Shown in pieces: positions 1 to 7,828 of a DNA stretch of 9,401 nucleotides. A program made the translations under genes and the position numbers. This stretch comes from Acidobacteriaceae bacterium (lineage in GTDB: Bacteria > Acidobacteriota > Terriglobia > Terriglobales > Acidobacteriaceae): NCBI GenBank assembly GCA_027311125.1, contig DAICZO010000087.1, forward strand, positions 1 through 9,401, given 5' to 3'. The notes under the pieces were generated by a model that was not told where the DNA came from, searched no databases, and worked only from the letters and a program-made list of their open reading frames with translations. Numbering within the stretch: position 1 is the stretch's first letter; every line of letters begins with the position of its first letter.

Positions 1-1455
1 GTTCATGGCGTTGAGGGTTGCGCCGATCGAGAAGGTGCAGATGATGACGCCAGCCATCAGGGCGGCTTGCTGCTTCCACGGGGTTGCGCCGATGAGGAAG
101 CCGGTCTTCAAATCTTGCGAGGTGTCGCCGGCGTTGGAGGCGGCGATGCAGACTACGCCACCGATGGTGATGGCGAGAGCCCCGAAGGCGGGTGCGGTCC
201 AGCCTTTGACGAGGAAGATGGCGGCAGTAGCCATCAGCGTAGCGATGGTCATGCCGGAGACGGGGCTGGCGCTGCTACCGACGATGCCGACGATACGTGC
301 AGAAACGGTTACAAATAGAAATCCAAATACGACGATCAGCAGGGAAGCACTCAGGTTGGCGAGCGGGCCGACGTAAGCACCGGGAATGGGTTTGAACTGC
401 AGGAAGAGGAACATCAGCAGCACGAGTAAGGCGGAGCCGCCAAAGACGACGATGGGCGGAAGATCATGCTCGGTGCGGGAAGGCTTCGCTGCAGCGAGCT
501 TGCTGCCAGTCTTTTTGAAGCCCTGGGTGAGGGCTCCGACGATGGTGGGCAGGGTGCGCAGCAGCGTGATGAGTCCGGCGGCGGCGACGGCTCCGGCACC
601 CATGGGGCGGACGTAGGTGCGCCACAGGTCGGAGGGGGACATGTCCTTGACCAGCACGGTGCCGGGGTAGAGCGGAGTGCTAAGGTGCGAGCCGAAGAAG
701 TAGATGGCGGGCATCAGGACGAGCCAGGAGAAGACTCCGCCGGCGAGCATGATGGCAGCGACGCGGAGCCCGATAATGTAGCCGACTCCGAGGTACTCCG
801 GGGTACAGTCGGCACGGATGGCGGAGCCTTTGAGCAGGTGCTGGGCGCCGAGGTCGGGCTGGTAGTCGGGTTGCGAGGGCCACAGCGAGAAGAGGTTGTC
901 GTTCTGGAACAGGGTATAGACCGCGCCAAGACCGAGGCCCAGAAAGACGCGGGACGCGAACGAGCCGCCACGTTCGCCAGCGATCAGGACGTCGGCGCAG
1001 GCAGTTCCTTCCGGGTAGACGAGAGCGTCATGCTCCTCCACGATGAGCTGGCGGCGCAGCGGAATCATGAAGAGCACGCCGAGCCAGCCGCCGAAGAGGG
1101 CAAGGGCAAAGATGCGCGACGACTCCAGATCGAAGCCAAGGAAGATGAGCGCAGGCAGAGTGAAGATGACGCCGGAGGCGATGGATTGGCCAGCGTTGCC
1201 GGTGGACTGGACGATGTTGTTTTCGAGAATACTGGCCTTGCCGAAGGCGCGCAGGATGGAGATGGAGAGCACCGAGATGGGAATGGAGGCAGCGACGGTG
1301 AGTCCAGCGCGAAGGCCCACATAGACCGTGACGGCTCCGAAGAGTACGCCGAAGATGGCGCCGAGCAGCAGGGCGCGGGCGGAGAGTTCAGGCCGCGAAG
1401 CGGTGTCGGGCACGAACGGCTTGAAGGCGGGCTTGGGGAGAGTGGAGGCAGACAT
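1..1455 (-). CDS. OPT-family oligopeptide/metal-chelate transporter (C-terminus cut by window edge)
   Basis: This is an inner-membrane, proton-coupled importer of the OPT superfamily, whose members take up oligopeptides or metal-chelate compounds; the substrate here is unknown. The frame is open for 485 codons from the ATG at 1455 and has no stop before base 1. Bacterial members of this branch usually run about 620-690 residues, so the last quarter or so is missing. Conserved blocks are visible: ENNIVQSTGNAGQSIASG at 78-95, YPEGTACADVL at 147-157, PEYLGVGYIIG at 219-229, IVGSSASPVSGMTIATL at 391-407 and AGDTSQDLKTGFLIGATPW at 442-460. At least ten hydrophobic spans are apparent (for example 28-48, 91-107, 115-132, 170-187, 222-240, 284-301, 333-352, 365-385, 420-440, 465-480). 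The start is conventional: a short polar N-terminus precedes the first helix. The nearest Shine-Dalgarno-like GGGAG lies 14 nt upstream, which is far. It is divergent from the glycosyltransferase gene. Family assignment is very secure. Confidence 0.95.
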   Translation of the reverse strand, partial: MSASTLPKPAFKPFVPDTASRPELSARALLLGAIFGVLFGAVTVYVGLRAGLTVAASIPISVLSISILRAFGKASILENNIVQSTGNAGQSIASGVIFTLPALIFLGFDLESSRIFALALFGGWLGVLFMIPLRRQLIVEEHDALVYPEGTACADVLIAGERGGSFASRVFLGLGLGAVYTLFQNDNLFSLWPSQPDYQPDLGAQHLLKGSAIRADCTPEYLGVGYIIGLRVAAIMLAGGVFSWLVLMPAIYFFGSHLSTPLYPGTVLVKDMSPSDLWRTYVRPMGAGAVAAAGLITLLRTLPTIVGALTQGFKKTGSKLAAAKPSRTEHDLPPIVVFGGSALLVLLMFLFLQFKPIPGAYVGPLANLSASLLIVVFGFLFVTVSARIVGIVGSSASPVSGMTIATLMATAAIFLVKGWTAPAFGALAITIGGVVCIAASNAGDTSQDLKTGFLIGATPWKQQAALMAGVIICTFSIGATLNAMN

Positions 1456-1590
1456 GGGTTGTGGTGTAGCTCCCGAGGTCAATTTTGCAATGATGTGGCT
1501 GGAGGCGAGTGTATCAGCGGGGGGAAGGCAAGAGATAGGGTGGTGCGGTATTCTCCGGTGGTGCAGAAATATGGCTGGGAGGCGTGACGA
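1456..1590. promoter_or_regulatory. Divergent intergenic region between transporter and glycosyltransferase genes
   Basis: This 135-bp stretch separates two divergently transcribed genes and so must hold promoters or regulatory sites for both, unless the transporter starts further upstream. I see no good paired -35/-10 hexamers on either strand. On the plus strand a TATTCT at about 1550-1555 could be a lone -10-like element, but it has no -35 partner. The transporter frame stays open upstream of its ATG, with a possible TTG codon at 1482-1480, so its start is not fully fixed. No palindrome or operator-like repeat stands out. Confidence 0.4.
1577..1582 (+). promoter_or_regulatory. Ribosome binding site of the glycosyltransferase gene
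   Basis: GGGAGG lies 8 nt before the ATG at 1591. This strong Shine-Dalgarno match at good spacing supports the 1591 start. Confidence 0.75.
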
Positions 1591-3609
1591 ATGCTGGGAT
1601 GGAAGCCGCGTTATGTTGTCGGATTGGTGACGTTGCTGCTGGTGGTGCTGGCGGTCGAGGTGGTCTCGACCATTCGACAGCAGTCGCTGACGTGGGATGA
1701 GGGCGACCACATCTTTGCGGGCTACGAGAGCTGGAAGACGGGTGACTTTGGATTGAATCCGGAGCATCCGCCGATGGTGAAGCTACTGGCGACGATTCCG
1801 CTGCTGCATCTGCCGCTGCGGGTTCCGGCGCTACAGGGGCGTTTCTTCAAGACGGAATCCTATATGGATGCCCGTGAACTGCTGTTCCGTAACGGTCCCG
1901 AGTACAGCGCAGATTCGCTGATCTTTCGGGTGCGGTTGATGGTGGGCGTTTTTGTGCTGACGCTGGCACTGCTGGTATTTCTCGCGGGTCGGGAGATGTT
2001 CGGGCTGGGGGCTGGCCTGATTGCGATGATCTTGTTTGTGTTCGATCCGAATGTACTGGCGCACGGGGCCTATGTGACGACGGACATGGCGCTGAGTTGC
2101 TGCATGTTTGCGACGGTGTATGCCTTCTATCGCTATGCCAAACAGCCATCGCTGGCACGTATGGCACTGGTGGGACTGGCGGCGGGACTGGCGCTGGCGG
2201 CGAAGCACTCCGCGGTGTTGCTGCTGCCGATGCTGGTGTGCCTGGCTGTGGGCGAGGTATGGTTTCGCTGGCATGAGCAGGGAGGGTCAGGAGCAGGCTC
2301 CGAAGGCCGTGGACGAGTGGCACTGCGCATGGCCGGTGCACTGGCCGGAATCGTGGTGATTGGCGTCGTGGTGTTGTGGGCGTTCTATGGGTTTCGCTAT
2401 GCGGCCCGACCGGCAGGGCTGAAGCTGGACCCCTCGCTGGCAGAGTACGTGCTGCCTCTGCAGCCAATAGAGCAGCATGGTATTTTGTTCCTTGCAAAGT
2501 TACATGTTCTGCCGGAGAGCTGGTTGTATGGCCTAGCGGATGTACGCTCGATGGCCAATGGGATGCCGAGCTACTTCTTCGGCAAAGTGTATGCGCATGG
2601 CCTGTGGTATTACTTTCCGGTACTGTTCACCATCAAGTCGACACTGGGGTTTCTGGTACTGCTGGTGCTGAGTGGGTGGGCGATTGTGTCGGGGCGGCTA
2701 CGCTTCCGCCGCGAGGTATTTTTTCTGTTGGTGCCGCCGGTGATCTACCTGTGGACGGCAATGACATCGCATTTGAATATTGGTGCTCGGCATATCCTGC
2801 CGCTGTGGGTCTTCGGAATTGTGCTGGCTGCGGGCGGTGCGTGGACCCTGGTGCAGCGTCACCGAACGTGGGGTTGGACGGTGGCAGCGCTGCTGTTGCT
2901 GCATGTTGGCTCGTCGGCCATGGCGTACCCAAACTACATGGCGTACTCGAACGAAGCGTGGGGAGGCCCGACGCAGACCTACAAGTATTTGACCGACTCG
3001 AATACGGATTGGGGTCAGCAGTTGAAGGCGACCAAAAATTATGTGGATCAGCATGGCATCAAGGACTGCTGGATTGCGTACTTTGTCGCGCCGTTTGTCT
3101 TGCCATCGGACTATGGAATCCCGTGCAAGCGGCTGCCCACGCCGGACTCGTGGTTCTCCGATGAGCAGATTGTGGTGCCCCCGGTGATCCATGGGCCGGT
3201 ATTGATCAGCGCTGGCGACCTGAACTCGTTCGAGTTCGGATCAACCGCACTGAACCCATACGAGGCCTTTCGCTCGGTGAAGCCGACTGCATTTATTCAG
3301 GATGGCATCTTTGTCTTCGATGGCGAGTTTGCGATTCCGATGGCTGCAGCGGTGAGCCATACGCAGCAGACCGCGGTGCTGCTGAAGGCAGGCAAGACGA
3401 CAGAAGCGCTGCAGGAGGCGCAGACAGCGGAGGCCTTGAACCCTGGCGGACTGCGGGAGGAGATCGCGATGGGCGATGCGCTTAGTGCGGCGGGTCGCAA
3501 GCAGGATGCCATGACCCACTACGCCAAGGCCCTGACGGTGGCACAGGGCATGGAGGCTGGCGGCCGCGAGAAGTGGGTGCCGATCGTCGAAAAGAAGATG
3601 GTGCAGTAG
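1591..3609 (+). CDS. Family-39-type (PMT/ArnT-like) membrane glycosyltransferase with C-terminal TPRs
   Basis: The 672-residue protein resembles inner-membrane GT-C glycosyltransferases of the PMT/ArnT (GT39-like) group, which move a sugar from a polyprenyl-phosphate donor to a protein or glycolipid acceptor on the periplasmic side; donor and acceptor cannot be read from the sequence. The N-terminal helix (about 10-26) is followed by WDEGDH at 35-40, with the acidic pair D36/E37 expected in the active site, then PEHPPMVKLL at 57-66 and TTDMAL at 163-168. Hydrophobic spans continue at about 114-132, 136-152, 189-221, 247-267, 340-363, 376-392, 402-420 and 428-446, with GARHILP at 398-404. A hydrophilic region from about 447, probably periplasmic, contains DSNTDWGQQ at 469-477 and ends in two contiguous 34-residue TPRs (587-620 and 621-654; A606/A640, G628, Y644, A647 in consensus places). 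It is convergent with the receptor gene. Family confidence is high; biological role is unknown. Confidence 0.88.
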   Translation: MLGWKPRYVVGLVTLLLVVLAVEVVSTIRQQSLTWDEGDHIFAGYESWKTGDFGLNPEHPPMVKLLATIPLLHLPLRVPALQGRFFKTESYMDARELLFRNGPEYSADSLIFRVRLMVGVFVLTLALLVFLAGREMFGLGAGLIAMILFVFDPNVLAHGAYVTTDMALSCCMFATVYAFYRYAKQPSLARMALVGLAAGLALAAKHSAVLLLPMLVCLAVGEVWFRWHEQGGSGAGSEGRGRVALRMAGALAGIVVIGVVVLWAFYGFRYAARPAGLKLDPSLAEYVLPLQPIEQHGILFLAKLHVLPESWLYGLADVRSMANGMPSYFFGKVYAHGLWYYFPVLFTIKSTLGFLVLLVLSGWAIVSGRLRFRREVFFLLVPPVIYLWTAMTSHLNIGARHILPLWVFGIVLAAGGAWTLVQRHRTWGWTVAALLLLHVGSSAMAYPNYMAYSNEAWGGPTQTYKYLTDSNTDWGQQLKATKNYVDQHGIKDCWIAYFVAPFVLPSDYGIPCKRLPTPDSWFSDEQIVVPPVIHGPVLISAGDLNSFEFGSTALNPYEAFRSVKPTAFIQDGIFVFDGEFAIPMAAAVSHTQQTAVLLKAGKTTEALQEAQTAEALNPGGLREEIAMGDALSAAGRKQDAMTHYAKALTVAQGMEAGGREKWVPIVEKKMVQ

Positions 3610-3677
3610 CTTCGCGGATACGAGGCTGCTGCGCCTGTAGAGCACAGCGCGGCGGGGGTGAAGTTTGGTGATACTTG

Positions 3678-3706
3678 TTCACGACCAGCACCAAGTGCCG
3701 CGTGAA
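3678..3706 (+). terminator. Hairpin downstream of the glycosyltransferase gene, possible terminator
   Basis: TTCACG at 3678-3683 pairs with CGTGAA at 3701-3706, and inside it GCAC at 3688-3691 pairs with GTGC at 3695-3698 around a CAA loop. The structure starts 68 nt after the glycosyltransferase stop codon, before the terminator of the opposing gene. No clear run of T follows, so it may be a weak or factor-dependent terminator, or an RNA 3' end stabiliser. The assignment is tentative. Confidence 0.3.
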
Positions 3707-3742
3707 TCTCAGTTGCTGTCTGCAGGCGGCCCGTCGTATCGG

Positions 3743-3784
3743 GGCAAAGCAAAAGAGGTATGCCAAAACTACCGGCATACCTCT
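3743..3784 (-). terminator. Rho-independent terminator of the TonB-dependent receptor gene
   Basis: A perfect 11-bp inverted repeat, AGAGGTATGCC at 3754-3764 and GGCATACCTCT at 3774-3784, encloses a 9-nt loop. Read on the minus strand it begins 40 nt past the receptor stop codon, and the stem is followed by TTTGCTTTG (3753 down to 3745), a typical U-rich tail. On the plus strand no T-run follows, so it should work mainly for the receptor transcript. Confidence 0.85.
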
Positions 3785-3824
3785 AGTTGAGCGTTCATTT
3801 GTTGGTGGTTGTTTGTACGATCCG

Positions 3825-6800
3825 CTAGTAGATGATGTGCAGCGACATCTGTATGTTGCGCGGACCTCCGATGGTGTTTGTAACCTGACCGAGTCCCTGG
3901 TTGTTGGACTGGGTCAGCGGAGCGTACTGATTGCCCAGGTTCGCAGCCGTTGACTGGGTGGGATCGTACGGTACGGCATAGTTGAAGAAACCAAGTGCGA
4001 TCGAGTTTCCGGGTATGTCGAAGCTGGTCGTATTGGTCAGGTTATAGATATCGAAGCTGTAGTGCAGGCTGATACGCTCGTTGATCTTGGTGTTCTTGAT
4101 CAGCGAGATATCGGCGCGCTTCTGGAATGCCTGGCGGAAGATATTGCGTTGTCCGGTCGTGAAGCCGGTCTCGTAGATATCGCAGACCTGTGCGCCTGCG
4201 GTGGACAAGCCGCAGTTGGGCACACCTTGCTGACCGGGTTGAATGAGCGGAATGCCGAACGCAGCCGGGTTCAGCGCCAGACCGTTGCCGGCAGCATCGA
4301 CAAAGCCACCCGAGTGTCCGGTCTTCGCCGTCTTCGGCGTAAAGCCTGCAGCCAGCGGAATGATCGGGTTGGTAATACCGTCGTTACCGGGGCCGTAGTA
4401 GATGCTGCCGACGGTGCCGGAGTAGTCTTCCACGGAGTAGGGTTGGCCAGACTGCAGCACGGTGATGCCGCTCACCTGCCATCCGTTGGTGAAGCGTCCC
4501 AACAGCGTGTTCTCAGAAGCGAACTTGGGGAATTCGTAGGTGTAGAAGAAGTTGGTGGTGTGGGTGCGATCGAAGTCCGACGAGGCGTAACCGTCGCGGA
4601 GGTTCAACGCATTGTTGCCGTTATAGAAGAGCACCAGTCCAGACTGCTCATCCAGTGCGTGCGACCAGGTGTAGGAGAAGCCCACCTGCAGACCATGCGT
4701 CAGACGCTGTTCCACGTGCAGTTGCAGCGCATCGTAGGCGGAGACGCCAGCGGCCTTGTAGCTGACCGAGTTGATCGAGTAGCCCAGATAGGGAGTACGC
4801 AGATCGGTGTTGCCTCCGTTGTAGGTGCTATACGGCTCGGTGGTCAGGTTGTTGCCGTTGGTGTCGGTCGCCTGCTGGCCGTAGCTGTAGATCTCGCCAT
4901 TCACGGGGTGCGACGCCGTTGCGATCTCCGGCTGGTTGAAGGGCACGGGAATCACACCATGACGGCCGCGATTGCCGACATAGCCCAGGTCGATGGCCAG
5001 GTTGTTGCGTGGCTGCCATTGGATGTCGAACGCAAAGTTCTCCGTGTAGGGCAGCTTGTTGTTGATGTCGTATGCGCCAAAGGGGAAGGTCTGTGCGCCG
5101 CCGATGATGGCAGCTTTATTCGGCAGATACTTGCTGAAGTCCGCTGGATTTCCAGTCGGGGGCGTAGGAGCCACCGTGCCGAAGGGATTGCTCAGCGTAG
5201 CACCGGATGGTGGTGCGACTGGAACGACAAACGGCGGCTCCTGCGTTACGCCAAACGGACCGCTGATGCCGCTGCCCGCGCCGGGAGAGAGGTAGGTAAA
5301 CAACTCGCCGCGATCGTAGTAGAGACCAACGCCGCCGCGCACAACCACCTTGTCATGGAACATCGAAGGCGAGTACGCAAAGCCAAGCCGTGGCGCAAAG
5401 CCCCACTGCCGACCCTTGAGCGTGGAGTTGCTGACCCCGGCGGTGGGGAACAGCTTATTGTTGCCTGCGATGATAAAGCCGTTGTTCGTGATGGTGTCCG
5501 AGGTCGCGTCATACTGGTAGCGGCTGGGATCGAAGTTGAACAGGTTGCCATACTTCTCGGTGAGTGGTCCATCCCAGTCGTAGCGGATGCCTGCGGTCAA
5601 GGAGAGGCTCGGCGTGATCTGGAACTTGTCCTGCAGGTACGATCCCACCTGATTGGCCCGGTAGTAGCGGCTGCTGGCGCCTAACAGGAGTGAGCTGTTG
5701 CTGCGCAACTTGCCCTGCAGAAAGTCGGCAAGGCTGTTGAAGTTGAGGTTGGCGGACTGGGTGCGGCGGTTGCGGATGTTCAGCTGCGTGTAGCTGTAGC
5801 TGACACCCGTGGTCACAGTATGTTTGCCCAGAGTCAGGATCAGGTCCGTCGAAGGAGCGAGACGATTCTGGAAGACGCCGGTGCGGTTGAACGTGCTGGT
5901 GTTACCGATGTTGATGGAAGTGTTTGCCTGCGAACTGGAAAAATTGCGGACGTTGATGCCCGGAAAGAAGCTGGAGCCGAACAGATTGATGCCGGCCTGC
6001 GACGGCGTCAGTGCCTGATCGTCGTTGGAGTACGCCTTCTCGCGAACGAAGCCAATGGTCTGGGTCCAGTTGATGTTCGGGGTCAGGTTCAGCGCGTTGG
6101 TCAGCGAAGCGACGTGGGCTCCCGAGTCCAGGCGCTGCGCAAAACCATCGGTGGCAGAGTTTGTATACGGCGCCACAGTGGGGTCGTGCTGGAAGAAGTA
6201 CTTGGCGGAGACGACATCATGTTTGGCTGCGTTCCAGTCCAGGTTGGCAACTGCCTGATCGGCTCCGAAGAAGGGACGACCCTGCAGGGTGACGTTGGTC
6301 AACGCGGTGAAGGCGCGCTGTGCCGAAGGAATCAGGTACTGGCCATTGGGCAGCTTGAAGTTGAACAGCGCCAGGGCTGCTGGATCAATCTGCGCGGTGG
6401 AGATGCTGGTTCCGAAGTTGGTTTGCAGCAGGTTGACCAGCGTCTGCGCGCTGCGGTCCGAGCCGAGGCCCGGCATCACGGCCAGGTTGGAGATGCCCGA
6501 TGACTGGTCGGAGACGCGGATGGCGTTGTACGCCAGAAAGCCGAAGAGCTTGTCTTTGATGATCGGTGCGCCAACCGTGGCTCCCGCGGTGAAGCGGTGC
6601 AACTGCGGCACAGCAGGGACGATGCCATCCTGCTTGTAGAAGAACGGTGCTGCATTCAGCCAGTCGGTTCCGCGGTAGAGATAGGCCTTGCCGTGGATCT
6701 CGTTGGTGCCGGCCTTGGTGCTCATGTCAATGTGTGCGCCGCTGGTGGAGCCCTGCTGCGCGTCGTACATGGAGGTGTTGACGCGGATCTCCTGGATGGT

Positions 6801-7565
6801 CTCCGGAGCGGGCGTCGGGATGGCCTGGCCAATGGCATCGTAGACCGAGGTGCCGGTCAGAATGGAGCCGCCGGGGCCGGAGCCTTCGCCCGTGTTGGGC
6901 ACGACGCGACCGCTGGCTACCTGCGAGGTGGATTTACCGTTGAAGAGGTTGCTGGTATCCACACCGTTGAACAGGAAGGTGTTGGAGGTGTCGCGCTGAC
7001 CGTTCGCCCAGATCGGCTGATTGCCAAGGCCTGTCTGCGTTCCAGTGCCGGAGAGCAGTTCGGCGGAGACGCCCGGGGCCAGCACGGCAAGCTGCGTAAA
7101 GCTGCCCGTGGCCAGCGGGATGTTTTCGATCTGCTTGCTGTCGAGCACGTAGCCATTGGTCGTATCCACGGCGTTCAGCAGCGGAGTGGCTTCCACGCTG
7201 ACAACGGAGTTGACCGAGCCAATCGTCATGCGTGCATTCAGCGTAACCGTGCGGTCAGCCTGAATGAGGATGCCTGGAAACTTGGCCTCGGAGAATCCGG
7301 CATTGGTTACGCGCAGCGTGTAGGTGCCGATGGCGAGATTGTAGAACGCATAGGCGCCGGAGTTGCTGGTCACGGCGGTGCGCTCCAGGCCGGTGTCCTG
7401 GTTCAGCAGAGAGACGTCCGCTTTGGGCAGTACATTGCCCGCGGCGTCGGTCACGGTACCAAGGATGCTGCCAAAGGTCTGCTGCGCCTGGGCTCCCATC
7501 ACACTGAGAGCAAGGCAGAGACAGAGCGCAGTCAAGCGCAAAGCGAGTCTGAAACGTTGAGTCAT
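3825..7565 (-). CDS. Oar-type TonB-dependent receptor with N-terminal carboxypeptidase-regulatory-like domain
   Basis: This is an outer-membrane receptor that would import a ligand using energy from TonB-ExbB-ExbD; the ligand cannot be inferred. I place the start at the ATG at 7565 (1246 residues), because it gives a clean signal peptide: basic start (R4, R6, R10), hydrophobic core 11-23 and cleavage after AQA at 25-27. An upstream in-frame GTG at 7637 would bury this peptide. Residues 31-112 form a beta-sandwich carboxypeptidase-regulatory-like domain (GTVTDAAGNVLPKADVSLLN, later GAYAFYNLAIGTYTLRV). The plug region follows at about 120-285, with IWANGQRDTSNTFLFNGVD at 185-203 and AHIDMSTKAGTNEIHG at 277-292. 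The rest is a long barrel, and the protein ends in an aromatic residue (SLHIIY). No TonB box was recognised. The mature protein contains only two cysteines, C1118 and C1128. A proline-rich stretch (VPVAPPSGA onward) lies in the middle of the barrel. The esterase gene lies upstream on the same strand. Confidence 0.93.
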   Translation of the reverse strand: MTQRFRLALRLTALCLCLALSVMGAQAQQTFGSILGTVTDAAGNVLPKADVSLLNQDTGLERTAVTSNSGAYAFYNLAIGTYTLRVTNAGFSEAKFPGILIQADRTVTLNARMTIGSVNSVVSVEATPLLNAVDTTNGYVLDSKQIENIPLATGSFTQLAVLAPGVSAELLSGTGTQTGLGNQPIWANGQRDTSNTFLFNGVDTSNLFNGKSTSQVASGRVVPNTGEGSGPGGSILTGTSVYDAIGQAIPTPAPETIQEIRVNTSMYDAQQGSTSGAHIDMSTKAGTNEIHGKAYLYRGTDWLNAAPFFYKQDGIVPAVPQLHRFTAGATVGAPIIKDKLFGFLAYNAIRVSDQSSGISNLAVMPGLGSDRSAQTLVNLLQTNFGTSISTAQIDPAALALFNFKLPNGQYLIPSAQRAFTALTNVTLQGRPFFGADQAVANLDWNAAKHDVVSAKYFFQHDPTVAPYTNSATDGFAQRLDSGAHVASLTNALNLTPNINWTQTIGFVREKAYSNDDQALTPSQAGINLFGSSFFPGINVRNFSSSQANTSINIGNTSTFNRTGVFQNRLAPSTDLILTLGKHTVTTGVSYSYTQLNIRNRRTQSANLNFNSLADFLQGKLRSNSSLLLGASSRYYRANQVGSYLQDKFQITPSLSLTAGIRYDWDGPLTEKYGNLFNFDPSRYQYDATSDTITNNGFIIAGNNKLFPTAGVSNSTLKGRQWGFAPRLGFAYSPSMFHDKVVVRGGVGLYYDRGELFTYLSPGAGSGISGPFGVTQEPPFVVPVAPPSGATLSNPFGTVAPTPPTGNPADFSKYLPNKAAIIGGAQTFPFGAYDINNKLPYTENFAFDIQWQPRNNLAIDLGYVGNRGRHGVIPVPFNQPEIATASHPVNGEIYSYGQQATDTNGNNLTTEPYSTYNGGNTDLRTPYLGYSINSVSYKAAGVSAYDALQLHVEQRLTHGLQVGFSYTWSHALDEQSGLVLFYNGNNALNLRDGYASSDFDRTHTTNFFYTYEFPKFASENTLLGRFTNGWQVSGITVLQSGQPYSVEDYSGTVGSIYYGPGNDGITNPIIPLAAGFTPKTAKTGHSGGFVDAAGNGLALNPAAFGIPLIQPGQQGVPNCGLSTAGAQVCDIYETGFTTGQRNIFRQAFQKRADISLIKNTKINERISLHYSFDIYNLTNTTSFDIPGNSIALGFFNYAVPYDPTQSTAANLGNQYAPLTQSNNQGLGQVTNTIGGPRNIQMSLHIIY

Positions 7566-7570
7566 GTTGG

Positions 7571-7574
7571 CCTC
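7571..7574 (-). promoter_or_regulatory. Ribosome binding site supporting the receptor start at 7565
   Basis: On the minus strand GAGG lies 5 nt before the ATG at 7565. The match is short but well placed, and with the signal peptide it favours this start over the upstream in-frame GTG at 7637. Confidence 0.55.
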
Positions 7575-7677
7575 GAAGGGGTTAGTCAAGTTATTAGGGG
7601 CGGACCTATCCTGGCCCGATGACAGCACTGTTACCACTTAGGGTAGGCAGCCGTCATGTTCCGTAGTTGAATCTGAG

Positions 7678-7683
7678 ATTAAA
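7678..7683 (-). promoter_or_regulatory. Possible -10 element for the receptor gene
   Basis: TTTAAT on the minus strand matches the sigma-70 -10 consensus at five of six positions, about 113 nt upstream of the receptor ATG. No acceptable -35 hexamer is present at 16-19 nt; the nearest, TTGCAG, is 21 nt away. This would imply a leader of roughly 100 nt. Weak evidence. Confidence 0.2.
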
Positions 7684-7689
7684 GGATGA

Positions 7690-7700
7690 TGAACGAGCAG
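7690..7700. repeat. 11-bp direct repeat, copy 1
   Basis: TGAACGAGCAG on the plus strand is repeated exactly at 7829-7839. The two copies lie 139 bp apart, both within the gap between the receptor and esterase genes. An exact 11-mer repeated in so short a stretch is unlikely but not impossible by chance. No function is assigned. Confidence 0.35.
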
Positions 7701-7740
7701 ATAGCTGCAAGAAATCGGTTGTGATATTGATCTGGCTCAA

Positions 7741-7761
7741 AAGCATATGCCGCATGCGCTT
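7741..7761. promoter_or_regulatory. 21-bp near-palindrome upstream of the receptor gene, possible operator or hairpin
   Basis: The segment begins AAGCATATGC and ends GCATGCGCTT around a central C at 7751. Eight of ten arm positions pair perfectly, one pairs G-T and one mismatches. It sits about 176 bp upstream of the receptor start and just after the terminator-like hairpin that follows the esterase. It could be a repressor binding site, or a second RNA hairpin: on the minus strand it is followed by TTG after a terminal TT. The regulator is unknown. Confidence 0.35.
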
Positions 7762-7770
7762 ACCACGCCG

Positions 7771-7792
7771 CAAACAACGCAGCGAGGCTGCG
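7771..7792 (-). terminator. Weak terminator-like hairpin after the esterase gene
   Basis: On the minus strand a perfect 6-bp stem, CGCAGC and GCTGCG, closes a CTC loop (7792 down to 7778) and is followed by TTGTTTG (7777 down to 7771). It starts 54 nt past the esterase stop codon. The stem is GC-rich but short and the T tract is broken, so termination may be partial. If it works, the receptor gene is transcribed mostly from its own promoter. Confidence 0.45.
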
Positions 7793-7828
7793 AGCAAGTG
7801 TGCTGTGGCCTGGCGGGACGGAGTTTGT

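Noticed and set aside
466..1587. Plus-strand open frame of 373 codons
   Set aside because: It is antisense to the OPT transporter, whose conserved motifs are unmistakable. Its translation is Gly/Glu/Asp-rich low complexity, typical of the reverse frame of a GC-rich hydrophobic gene.
1834..2497. Overlapping minus-strand frames of 147 and 216 codons
   Set aside because: They are shadows within the glycosyltransferase gene; translations are His/Arg/Pro/Ser-rich without domain character.
4062..5684. Plus-strand open frame of 540 codons
   Set aside because: Lies wholly antisense within the receptor gene. Composition is Val/Arg/Gly-rich with no recognisable domain; it arises from codon bias of the real gene.
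6597..7622. Plus-strand open frame of 341 codons
   Set aside because: Antisense to the signal peptide, regulatory-like domain and plug of the receptor; no domain, and no independent support.
7566..7637. 24-residue N-terminal extension of the receptor from a GTG at 7637
   Set aside because: The extension is polar and would bury the signal peptide; the ATG at 7565 has a GAGG site at suitable spacing.
7654..7755. Minus-strand 33-codon ORF in the receptor upstream region (starts MRHMLLSQIN)
   Set aside because: No Shine-Dalgarno site, no recognisable feature, and its start lies inside the near-palindrome. A leader peptide cannot be excluded but nothing supports it.
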